Shown here piece by piece: positions 6,915 through 14,253 of a stretch of 28,867 bases of DNA. The notes beneath the pieces are model-generated. The model was given only the letters and a program-made list of their open reading frames with translations, did no database searches and was not told the DNA's origin. Source of the stretch: a virus. The position numbers were made by a program, and so were the translations under genes. Within the stretch, counting starts at the first letter, position 1; each line of letters begins with the position of its first letter. The stretch is taken from positions 1-28,867 of IMG/VR virus record IMGVR_UViG_3300011115_000756, one strand, 5' to 3'.

Positions 6915-8959
6915 TTTTAAATTTAGCTTTATTTTTAAAAAACAATTCAATAAATAAATACCAAAGAACGGATTTATTTAACGATGAAACTATATCTATA
7001 ACTCAAGTCATCCAGGACGTACAGGAAATATCTAAAATTTTTACCAATTTCAGCAAAACTTTTACACTTCCAGCGACAAATGAAAACAATAAAATATTTA
7101 AACATTACTATAATTACGATATTGACGGAGGATTTGATGCGAGAGTAAAGATTGACGCTTATATTGAGATTGATAGTAATCGATTTAATAGTGGAAAGGT
7201 CAAATTAGAGGGAGTTGATATGAAGAACAACCAGCCTTTTGCCTATAAAGTTACCTATTATGGCGATACAATTAACCTAAAAGACGTAATCGGAGAGGAT
7301 AAATTGAACGCTTTGCCTTTAGCAAGTTATAATTTAACTTATAATAATACAACTATACTATCAAAATTACAAGCAAATCCAGCGTCAACCGACGTGATTG
7401 CTCCATTTATATCACACACAAATAGATATTATTTTGATAGTAGCGCAGGACATAGCGAAGATCCTCACAATTTATATTTTCAAAATGGAGGAGGTCATAA
7501 TCATGGGCTTTTATGGTCGGATTTAAAATATGCGATTAGAGTTGATAAAATAATACAGGCTATCGCAACTCAATACGGATTGGTTTTTAGTAATGATTTT
7601 TTTAATAGCACTAATTTAGATTATTATAATTTATTTTTATGGTTGCATAGGGCTAAGGGAGACGTTCAAGGAGCTGAGGGTGGAATTTTACCTCCTGAAT
7701 TAATCAATATTTGGAGTGGAACTGGTGTTGTTAGTTCTTTTATAAATTCTAGTACTTTAGAAGTTTATCAGTTTTTAAACGCCGGTGTAGCCACTATTCA
7801 AACTATTACTTCATCTACAACTGACTATAAAATAAGTGTATTTAGAAATGGAATTTTATATTATCAAAGTAATACTTTAAATGGAAATAGTACTTTAAAT
7901 TTAGGATATACAGATGTTGGATTATATACTTTTAATATCCAAAGTCAATCAATAATTACAATAGATGTACAAATAGGTTTACCATTTTATGATACAGATC
8001 CTTACGGACAACCATTTATAAATTATGATTTTTATAGTACAGGTAATTTTAATACAAATAATACTTTTATATTTGATATAGCACAGCAAATTCCTGAGAT
8101 AAAAGTAATCGATTTTTTAAGTGGTATTTTTAAAATGTTTAATCTAACCGCTTATGTTGAAAATGGAGTAATAATTGTTAGAACTTTAAACGATTATTAT
8201 TCTACTGGTAACGTTTTAGATATTACTCCATATATAAAAGTAGATCAAAAAAGCGTTAATGTTGCTTTGCCTTTTAAACAAATCGAGTTTGGATATGAAG
8301 ACACAAATACACTTTTAGCTCTTAAACATTCTCAACAATTTAACTACGATTGGGCAAAGGAAATTTATAATGAGTTACCGGATATTGACGGAGGAATTTA
8401 CAAAGTTACTCTTCCATTTTCTCACTTTAAATATGAGAGAATATTTGACGTAAACAACGCAACGACTCCGACAAATATACAATGGGGTTACTCGGCAACG
8501 GATAACTTCAACGCTGCAACAGGGAACTACGAGGCAGCTCTAGGAAAGCCACTTTTGTTTTATCCGATTTTAGTTACTGGAGTTTCAAATATGTCATTCA
8601 AACCTACGACGTCAACTCACCAACAAATCACGTCTTATATTGCTCCGTCAAACTCTCGAAGTTTTGATCCAAATGTAAGTAAGACAAATATAAATTTTAA
8701 GGCTGAGTTGAACGAGTGGACGTTTGGGAATAATTTTACCGATACATTATTTTTAAAATATTATCAGGATTATATTATGCAAGTTTTTAACCCTAAAAAT
8801 AGACTAACAAAAATTAAGGCGATTTTGCCTTTGAGTGTTTTGATAAAATTCAAATTAAATGACAGGTTTAAAATTGTGGATCGTCTATTTAGAATAAATA
8901 AAATTACTACTAACTTAACAACTGGAGAGAGCGACATGGAGCTTTTAAATGAATTATGA
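6911..8959 (+). CDS. Large tail/baseplate structural protein, 682 aa
   Basis: Largest tail protein upstream of the tape measure. The N-terminal part (about 20-110) contains ISITQVIQDVQEISKIFTNF and an IDAYIEIDSNRFNSGKVKL block, as in hub-type tail proteins of Bacteroidota phages. The C-terminus (about 615-682) has LTKIKAILPLSVLIKFKLND and ends NLTTGESDMELLNEL. The middle, about residues 260-390 (nt 7690-8080), is a Ser/Thr/Asn-rich beta segment with much more AT-rich codons than its flanks, suggesting an exchanged host-contact domain. The hub or tail-tip role is inferred from position. It overlaps the next ATG by 4 nt. Confidence 0.55.
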   Translation: MILNLALFLKNNSINKYQRTDLFNDETISITQVIQDVQEISKIFTNFSKTFTLPATNENNKIFKHYYNYDIDGGFDARVKIDAYIEIDSNRFNSGKVKLEGVDMKNNQPFAYKVTYYGDTINLKDVIGEDKLNALPLASYNLTYNNTTILSKLQANPASTDVIAPFISHTNRYYFDSSAGHSEDPHNLYFQNGGGHNHGLLWSDLKYAIRVDKIIQAIATQYGLVFSNDFFNSTNLDYYNLFLWLHRAKGDVQGAEGGILPPELINIWSGTGVVSSFINSSTLEVYQFLNAGVATIQTITSSTTDYKISVFRNGILYYQSNTLNGNSTLNLGYTDVGLYTFNIQSQSIITIDVQIGLPFYDTDPYGQPFINYDFYSTGNFNTNNTFIFDIAQQIPEIKVIDFLSGIFKMFNLTAYVENGVIIVRTLNDYYSTGNVLDITPYIKVDQKSVNVALPFKQIEFGYEDTNTLLALKHSQQFNYDWAKEIYNELPDIDGGIYKVTLPFSHFKYERIFDVNNATTPTNIQWGYSATDNFNAATGNYEAALGKPLLFYPILVTGVSNMSFKPTTSTHQQITSYIAPSNSRSFDPNVSKTNINFKAELNEWTFGNNFTDTLFLKYYQDYIMQVFNPKNRLTKIKAILPLSVLIKFKLNDRFKIVDRLFRINKITTNLTTGESDMELLNEL

Positions 8960-9102
8960 TAAACAATATTTTAGAGATGCTCAAACACGCTGAGCAATAC
9001 GAACACAATGAAATAATCGCAACCGCTAAGGGAAAATACGAACTTAAAAAAAACTATTTACAACAATTTAAAGACTTATTAAAATGGCGATTGAAAAAGT
9101 AA
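8956..9102 (+). CDS. Small helical protein before tape measure, 48 aa
   Basis: A 48-residue frame starting in an ATGA overlap with the large tail protein and running 19 nt into the tape measure gene. The protein begins MINNILEMLKHAEQYEHN and ends in a basic helix (LLKWRLKK). It looks all-helical and charged. Position and coupling suggest a tail-operon protein, but no family is recognised. Confidence 0.55.
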   Translation: MINNILEMLKHAEQYEHNEIIATAKGKYELKKNYLQQFKDLLKWRLKK

Positions 9103-10973
9103 TTGACATAAACATACAAGGCAACGCAGACGAGGCGGTTGGGAGTTTAAAATCACAATTAAGACAGGCTCAAGCTGAGGTCGCTGTTTTATCCGATAAG
9201 TTTGGAGTTACTTCAGTCGAGGCAGCGAATGCCGCTAAGAAAGCCGCTGAGTTAAAGGACAAAATCGCAGACGCTAAAAATTTAACGGATGCCTTTAATC
9301 CTGACGCTAAATTTAAGGCGTTAAGTTCGTCTTTGGCTGGAGTTGCTGGAGGTTTTGCAGCTGTTCAAGGCGCTCAAGCGTTATTTGGTGGGCAATCCAA
9401 AGAGGTAGAGCAAACGCTTTTAAAAGTTCAAAGCGCAATGGCGTTGTCTCAAGGCTTACAAACAATTGGCGAGAGCGTTGACTCATTCAAACAATTGGCA
9501 GCCGTTGCGAAGTCTTATTCAATAGTACAAAAATTAGTCACAGCCGGTCAGTGGTTATGGAATGCGGCTATTATGGCAAATCCAATCGGTGCGATTGTAG
9601 CTGGAATTGTGGCGTTAATTGCAGCAGGAGTTGCGCTTGTTAATTATTTTAAAGAAAGCTCAGCAGCAGCCGCTAAAAATACGGCAGCCGTTGACGCGAA
9701 TAAGAAAGCCTTAGACAATCAAACCAAAACTTTAGAGCGTAATAATTCCGAGCTACAAAATAAACAAAATCAGGAGCTAGCAATGGCGAAAGCGTCAGGA
9801 GCGAGTGCGGACTCAATTAGAGCGTTAGAAATTAAATTGATTGATGAGAAAATTGCTTATGAGAAATCGGCTAGAGCGATTGCGTTTAATACTTACGAAA
9901 AAAATAAGAATTATTTAGCGTCTTTGAAGTCGGCTGGAGCGGATGAGGAGTTGATTAAAAAACAACAGGAGACACTAAACAAATCAATTTTAGATTATAA
10001 CAAACAAAATCAAAACGTACAAAAAGCCTTTGACGAAAAAAGAGATATTCAAAATCGTCACCAGGTTGAAATATTACAATCGCAAACCAATCACAATAAA
10101 GAGGTAGCCGATAAAAATAAAGAGGCTGCGACAAAAGCAAAAGAGGAGGCAGATGCAGCAGCAAAGAAAAAAGCCGAAGACAAAAAGAAATTTGACGAAG
10201 AGACTCAAAAAGGAATTGAAGACTTAAATAAAAGTCAAGCAGAGGCAGAGAAAAAAAGACAGGAAGACGCTCAAAAAATTATTGACGATTTAGCTCAAAG
10301 TCAAGAAACTCCAACTCAAAAACTCAATAGAGAATACGAGGAGAAAAAAGCTATTTTAGAGGCAGCTGGTAAAAGTACTTTTGAACTTGAAATGCAACAC
10401 AATTCAGATTTAGAAAATTTGGACGCTGAGGCAAAAGCTAAAAAGAAAAAATCCGATGAGGATCAAGGAGCGGCAGAAGTTGAAATTGCTAAAAAAACAG
10501 CAGCAGCAAAGCAAGCCCTATTCGCTAAAACTTCCGAAACGTTAAGCAAAGGCGCTGACTTATTGGGTAAAAATACGGCAGCTGGAAAAGCAATGGCAGC
10601 GGCAGCCGCTTTGATTAATACGTATCAAGGTATAACGGCAGAGCTTGCAACCAAAACCGTCACTCCTTTTGAAATTGGATTGAAAATTGCCAACGTTGCT
10701 ATAATCGCAGCGACAGGATTTAAAGCGGTACAGGATATCGTATCAGTTCAAATTCCTGGCGGAGGTGGTGGCGGTGGAGGTGGCGCTCAAGGTGGTAGCG
10801 CTCCAAGTATGACCGCTCCGAGTTTCAACACGGTTGGATCTAGCTCAACAAATCAACTTGCTCAGACAATTGGAGAGCAATCACAAACTCCGATTAAGAG
10901 CTACGTTGTAGCCTCTGACGTATCAACAGCTCAGGCGTTAGATAGGAATATTATATCAAACGCATCGATTTAA
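9084..10973 (+). CDS. Tail tape measure protein
   Basis: A 629-residue protein rich in Ala, Lys, Glu and Gln. Long coiled-coil helices lie at about 20-70 and 200-480. A hydrophobic segment at about 161-188 (AAIMANPIGAIVAGIVALIA) resembles the membrane-spanning part typical of tape measures. A glycine run begins near residue 558 and is followed by a Ser/Thr/Gln-rich tail. It sets tail length and is ejected with DNA. With the usual ~0.15 nm per residue it would give a tail of about 95 nm, an estimate only. It is the last gene of the tail operon; an AT-rich hairpin follows. Confidence 0.88.
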   Translation: MAIEKVIDINIQGNADEAVGSLKSQLRQAQAEVAVLSDKFGVTSVEAANAAKKAAELKDKIADAKNLTDAFNPDAKFKALSSSLAGVAGGFAAVQGAQALFGGQSKEVEQTLLKVQSAMALSQGLQTIGESVDSFKQLAAVAKSYSIVQKLVTAGQWLWNAAIMANPIGAIVAGIVALIAAGVALVNYFKESSAAAAKNTAAVDANKKALDNQTKTLERNNSELQNKQNQELAMAKASGASADSIRALEIKLIDEKIAYEKSARAIAFNTYEKNKNYLASLKSAGADEELIKKQQETLNKSILDYNKQNQNVQKAFDEKRDIQNRHQVEILQSQTNHNKEVADKNKEAATKAKEEADAAAKKKAEDKKKFDEETQKGIEDLNKSQAEAEKKRQEDAQKIIDDLAQSQETPTQKLNREYEEKKAILEAAGKSTFELEMQHNSDLENLDAEAKAKKKKSDEDQGAAEVEIAKKTAAAKQALFAKTSETLSKGADLLGKNTAAGKAMAAAAALINTYQGITAELATKTVTPFEIGLKIANVAIIAATGFKAVQDIVSVQIPGGGGGGGGGAQGGSAPSMTAPSFNTVGSSSTNQLAQTIGEQSQTPIKSYVVASDVSTAQALDRNIISNASI

Positions 10974-10983
10974 TATAAATAAA

Positions 10984-11011
10984 ATCTATTATAAAAATTA
11001 TTATAATAGAT
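10984..11011 (+). terminator. AT-rich hairpin after tape measure
   Basis: An 11-bp perfect inverted repeat (10984-10994 with 11001-11011) around a 6-nt loop, 11 nt after the tape measure stop. The stem is almost all A-T and no long T-run follows, so it may be a weak terminator or an RNA 3' end stabiliser. Confidence 0.45.
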
Positions 11012-11150
11012 AAAAACTTGGGCTGTGAGGTATTGATTTTATTAGGATTTTGCGTTAAATTGAAAAACTTTAAAAAGACGATATAATATATATAAAGTCC
11101 TTTTAATTAAAATAAACGCTTAAAAATAGCCTTAGAATTAAAGTTAAATA

Positions 11151-11170
11151 TTTAAGGTTAAAACCTTAAA
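11151..11170. repeat. Inverted repeat 9-2-9 (first of a pair)
   Basis: TTTAAGGTT - AA - AACCTTAAA, perfect 9-nt arms around AA. It lies in the 277-nt gap between tape measure and protease genes, about 50-70 nt upstream of bipartite element copy 3. A second repeat of the same geometry follows at 11189-11208. It could be a protein-binding site or an RNA hairpin. Confidence 0.5.
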
Positions 11171-11188
11171 AATGAAAAAAAGTTATGT

Positions 11189-11208
11189 CATTAAATTAAA
11201 ATTTAATG
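11189..11208. repeat. Inverted repeat 9-2-9 (second of a pair)
   Basis: CATTAAATT - AA - AATTTAATG, perfect 9-nt arms around AA. It has the same geometry as the repeat at 11151-11170 though a different sequence, with centres 38 nt apart, and ends 13 nt before the ACAAAA box. Confidence 0.5.
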
Positions 11209-11221
11209 CAAAAAGTTTATA

Positions 11222-11250
11222 ACAAAACATAAAAAAAAAGTTATAGTAAT
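11222..11250 (+). promoter_or_regulatory. Bipartite ACAAAA / AAGTTATA element, copy 3
   Basis: ACAAAA at 11222-11227 and AAGTTATA at 11238-11245, in the same 16-nt register as the other copies and 13 nt before the ATG at 11251. The spacer is A-rich here instead of T-rich, so it is the spacing and the two boxes that are conserved. It heads the capsid unit. Confidence 0.6.
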
Positions 11251-12363
11251 ATGGAGACTTACAAAGTTTTATTTAACGAACAAGAAAACGAGGGAGTTTA
11301 TGCAATCTCGTTAGTTTCAGATCCAGCGATTGAGTCTAATTTTATTTCACTTTCAAAAAATAAAGAAATCAAATTAGCTACAATAAATGAGGAACAAAGA
11401 ATTTTAGTTGGACCAGTATTAATTCCGGATCAATTAATTTATCGTAATCAGGACGGACACGAATATAATATTATGTTCCCAAAAGAAACGATTAAACAAG
11501 TTCAACATAATTTTGTACAACAAGGATATCAAAATAATTCAACGATTGAACATTCAGGAAAATCAATTCCAAATGTTACGTTTGTTGAGACTTGGATAAA
11601 AGAGGATGAAGTACACGACAAATCTGTTTTATACGGATTTAGTGAGCCAGTAGGTACGTTATTTGGTTTAATGAAAGTTAATAACGACGAGATTTGGAAC
11701 GACTACATTAAGACTGGCAAAGTTAAAGGATTTTCGATTGATGGAGTCTTTGACATGGAGAAAGTAAATTTAAAAACAGAAATTAATATGAATTTAGAAA
11801 CTATCGTTAATGCGATAAAAGAGGGTTTCGCATCGGTAAAATTATCGAACGAGGCTGAGCAAGTTGAAGTTATTGAAACTATCGAAGTTTCAATGATGAC
11901 GATGATGCTAAAAGATGGTGTTACCATTTTAGAGGCTGAGGCTTTTGAGGCTGGAAAATCAGTTATGATTGTAGCTGAAAATGGCGACAAAGTTCCAGCT
12001 CCAATTGGAGAGCACGAACTTGAAGACGGAAGAATTTTAGTAATTACCGAAGAGGGTAAAATTGCTGAAATTAAAGACGCAATGGTTGAAGAAGAAACTC
12101 CAGACGCAGCTCCGGCTGAGGCTGAGGCTGTGGAAATGTCAACTGAGGAAATGATAAAAGCTATCGTTACCAATATGAGCGTTGAAGTATCAAAACAAAT
12201 TGAGGCAATTCGTACCGAATTAAGCGCTCAAATTGCTGAGGTAAAAACTACTCAAGTTGAGGTAAAAGCGTCAACAAAAGCAAAGCCTGAAGTTGCTGAA
12301 ACTTCAACAAAAAATGTGAAACTAACTAGATCACAAAAAATATTAAATAACTTAAAAAATTAA
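11251..12363 (+). CDS. XkdF-like prohead protease fused to scaffold domain
   Basis: A 370-residue protein with two parts. Residues 1-175 resemble the XkdF-type phage serine protease: YAISLVSDPAIESNF (17-31), RILVGPVLIPD (50-60), a histidine in STIEHSGKS (101), WIKEDEVHDKS (115-125) and GFSIDGVFD (160-168, candidate Ser162). Residues 180-370 are Glu/Ala/Lys-rich with an acidic linker and coiled-coil helices, as in scaffolding domains, ending in a basic tail (KLTRSQKILNNLKN). It would drive capsid assembly and maturation. An in-frame ATG at 11788 (Met180) sits at the domain joint and could give a free scaffold (inference). The capsid gene follows at 10 nt. Confidence 0.8.
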   Translation: METYKVLFNEQENEGVYAISLVSDPAIESNFISLSKNKEIKLATINEEQRILVGPVLIPDQLIYRNQDGHEYNIMFPKETIKQVQHNFVQQGYQNNSTIEHSGKSIPNVTFVETWIKEDEVHDKSVLYGFSEPVGTLFGLMKVNNDEIWNDYIKTGKVKGFSIDGVFDMEKVNLKTEINMNLETIVNAIKEGFASVKLSNEAEQVEVIETIEVSMMTMMLKDGVTILEAEAFEAGKSVMIVAENGDKVPAPIGEHELEDGRILVITEEGKIAEIKDAMVEEETPDAAPAEAEAVEMSTEEMIKAIVTNMSVEVSKQIEAIRTELSAQIAEVKTTQVEVKASTKAKPEVAETSTKNVKLTRSQKILNNLKN

Positions 12364-12373
12364 ATTTTAAAAA

Positions 12374-13273
12374 ATGGCTACAACTACAAATGTAAGTTCA
12401 AACTACAACGGAACGGCTGCCGGTGCAATTATCGGTCAAGCGTTCAAAACGATTGATACAATCGAAAAAGGTGCGGTAACAATCGCTGAGAATGTAAACT
12501 TTAAATTGTCTTTGCGTAAAATCGCTTATACTGACGGAACAACTGCTTACACTTGCGGTTTTGCTCCAGCTGGTACAATCGTATTAAACGAAAATACTAT
12601 CGAGCCTTTCAAATTCAAAAATGATTTTGATGTTTGTAAAGAAGATTTTAGACAAACATGGTCTGACGGAATTATGGGTGGAGGAGCTGCTAACGCAACT
12701 GCACCAAGCGACATAATGGACGCAATCCAAGCTGAGGTTTTAGGAGCTATCGGTGAAAAATTAGAGTCTGACATTTGGACTTCTAGCGCTAACTTCGACG
12801 GATTCTTAACTTTGTTCGCTGCTGACGGAGACGTTATTAAGCCAACTGCTGACGCTGCTGTTACTGAGGCTAACGTATTAAGCAAATATTTGAAACCAGC
12901 TTTAAACGGAGTGCCTGTTGCTTTGAGAAATAAAGAGTTAGTAATTGCTGTATCTCCAGACGTTGCTCAGGCTTACGCTTTTTACTTATCTACTCAAGGG
13001 ATTGTTTATGGAATGGGAAATACTGATTTTGCTTTGGCATTTGGACGTCACACGTTAACAGTATTAAACGGATTACCAAGTAATTCAGTTGTTATCTACG
13101 AAAAGAAAAACTTAGTTTTTGCTACTGGATTAACAGCAGATCACAACCAAGTTGCACTTGTTGACGAAGACGAAATCGGTTTATTGACTGGTAAAGTTAG
13201 AGGAAAAGTAGTTTACAACGTAGGTGTTGGATACTACAACGCAGAGGAGATCGTTTGGTTATCTTTAGACTAA
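12374..13273 (+). CDS. Major capsid protein (HK97-fold, probable)
   Basis: A 299-residue protein directly after the protease-scaffold gene, the usual place of the major capsid. It is rich in Ala, Gly, Val and Asp without catalytic motifs. A helical N-terminal part contains IIGQAFKTIDTIEKG; an IQAEVLGAIGEKLESDIW helix (about 118-135) and a C-terminal beta segment (GKVRGKVVYNVGVGYYN) fit an HK97-type subunit. Codons are less AT-rich than the neighbours (many GCT, GAC, GGA), as expected for a very highly expressed gene. A strong terminator follows. Confidence 0.82.
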   Translation: MATTTNVSSNYNGTAAGAIIGQAFKTIDTIEKGAVTIAENVNFKLSLRKIAYTDGTTAYTCGFAPAGTIVLNENTIEPFKFKNDFDVCKEDFRQTWSDGIMGGGAANATAPSDIMDAIQAEVLGAIGEKLESDIWTSSANFDGFLTLFAADGDVIKPTADAAVTEANVLSKYLKPALNGVPVALRNKELVIAVSPDVAQAYAFYLSTQGIVYGMGNTDFALAFGRHTLTVLNGLPSNSVVIYEKKNLVFATGLTADHNQVALVDEDEIGLLTGKVRGKVVYNVGVGYYNAEEIVWLSLD

Positions 13274-13288
13274 TTAATTAACAAAAAT

Positions 13289-13315
13289 ACCGCTCATTAA
13301 GTTGGGCGGTTTTTA
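13289..13315 (+). terminator. Rho-independent terminator after capsid gene
   Basis: Stem ACCGCTC (13289-13295) with GGGCGGT (13304-13310), one G-U pair, 8-nt loop, then a T-run at 13310-13314. It is GC-rich for this genome. It stands between the capsid and tube genes and probably sets their relative expression. Confidence 0.8.
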
Positions 13316-13334
13316 ATAAAAAAATCACAAAAAT

Positions 13335-13859
13335 ATGTCTTGTCTTATATCAAAAGGAAAACTTTTAGGATGCAAGGATCAAAGAGGTGGTTACAAAAAT
13401 TTATACTTCGCCAATTATGACGATTATAGTTTTGTAATTGCAGCGCACCAAGTTACAGACTTGGGATCTTTGGATGAAGTTTTCAAATACGAAGTTAAAG
13501 CGACAACAAATACGTTGACAGAAACTGGAACAAGCTCACAGGATAACGGAACATTTTTAAACGCTCAATCGTTAGCGGTTACACTTCCTAAATTATCGGC
13601 TGACTTGCAAGGTCAAATTCAATTAATTTGCGCGTCTCGTCCTTACGTTTTCGTAGAGGATTACAATGGGAATATTCTTTTAGTTGGTGCAGCTAACGGA
13701 ACAATGGCAAACTGCACAAAAGTAACCGGAGGAGCTGGAGCCGATTTATCAGGTTTCACTTTGACAATTACTGCTGAAGAGAGCAATTTAAGTCCATTTT
13801 TGGACTCAGCAACTAAGAGCGCATTATACGCTTTGGTTAGCAACTCGGTTGTTTCCTAA
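13335..13859 (+). CDS. Probable major tail tube protein
   Basis: A 174-residue protein with a beta-rich, Gly/Ala/Thr-heavy composition. It begins MSCLISKGKLLGCKDQRGG and contains FKYEVKATTNTLTETG (about 50-65), DNGTFLNAQSLAVTLPKLS, FVEDYNGNILLVGAANG (about 106-122) and DLSGFTLTITAEESNLSPF. This pattern matches a widespread structural protein of Bacteroidota phages whose strand layout fits a tail tube subunit. Terminators on both sides point to separate, strong expression. No direct promoter is seen in the 61-nt gap, so it probably relies on read-through from the capsid unit. The tube assignment is inferred. Confidence 0.55.
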   Translation: MSCLISKGKLLGCKDQRGGYKNLYFANYDDYSFVIAAHQVTDLGSLDEVFKYEVKATTNTLTETGTSSQDNGTFLNAQSLAVTLPKLSADLQGQIQLICASRPYVFVEDYNGNILLVGAANGTMANCTKVTGGAGADLSGFTLTITAEESNLSPFLDSATKSALYALVSNSVVS

Positions 13860-13879
13860 TTTTCTTTCATAGTTTGTTT

Positions 13880-13908
13880 AAAAAAAAGTCACTTCGGTGG
13901 CTTTTTTT
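13880..13908 (+). terminator. Rho-independent terminator with TTCG loop
   Basis: Stem AAAAAGTCAC-type arm (13880-13892), loop TTCG (13893-13896), and GTGGC followed by seven T (13897-13908); one T-G pair. The A-run pairs with the T-run, so it can work on both strands. It closes the capsid/tube unit; bipartite element copy 4 begins 4 nt later. Confidence 0.85.
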
Positions 13909-13911
13909 GTT

Positions 13912-13940
13912 ACAAAACGTTATTTTTAAGTTATATATAT
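13912..13940 (+). promoter_or_regulatory. Bipartite ACAAAA / AAGTTATA element, copy 4
   Basis: ACAAAA at 13912-13917 and AAGTTATA at 13928-13935, ATG 13 nt after the second box starts. The stretch TTTGTTACAAAA is shared with copy 1, and the 3' half is identical to copy 2. It lies directly between a strong terminator and the portal-lysis operon, exactly where a promoter is required. Confidence 0.7.
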
Positions 13941-14249
13941 ATGTGGATATTTAATTTAACAGCTCCTTACCAATTCAAATGCATTCCTCGTTATTATAAT
14001 GAGGGCGAATTGACGTTTTATTTAAGGGATGAGCTAAGAGATACGACGACAGAGATTGAAATTTTAGAGACAATTTACCAAAATAATATTTTAAAATTAG
14101 TTTTTGAAGAGCCAATTTTAAAAGAGGGACAAAGTTTTGAGATTACAATCAATGAGGATGACAATTTAATATATAGAGGCAAGGCATTTTCAACAGCTCA
14201 AACAGACCTCGAAAATTTTGAACTTAATAAAGGAGTTCTAAAAGTATAA
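13941..14249 (+). CDS. Hypothetical structural protein, 102 aa
   Basis: First gene of the portal operon. The 102-residue protein alternates short beta strands with acidic turns (GELTFYLRDELRDTTTEIE, ILKLVFEEPILKEGQSFEI). It has no signal peptide or membrane segment. It ends 4 nt before the portal gene. The composition fits a small beta-sandwich neck or tail part. I recall similar short proteins beside portal genes in Flavobacterium phages, but no function is known to me. Confidence 0.6.
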   Translation: MWIFNLTAPYQFKCIPRYYNEGELTFYLRDELRDTTTEIEILETIYQNNILKLVFEEPILKEGQSFEITINEDDNLIYRGKAFSTAQTDLENFELNKGVLKV

Positions 14250-14253
14250 ATTT

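Noticed and set aside
11173-11223. 16-codon frame (MKKSYVIKLKFNAKSL) upstream of the capsid promoter element
   Set aside because: Too short to support, overlaps an inverted repeat, and would lie upstream of the presumed transcript start.
11703-12173. Long open frame on the - strand (156 codons) within the protease-scaffold gene
   Set aside because: It is a shadow of the scaffold coding sequence: low-complexity Ser/Ala/Ile content, no start context, and every supported gene is on the + strand.
12547-12885. Open frame of 112 codons on the - strand inside the major capsid gene
   Set aside because: Shadow of the capsid gene with its biased codons; no family pattern or coupling to neighbours.
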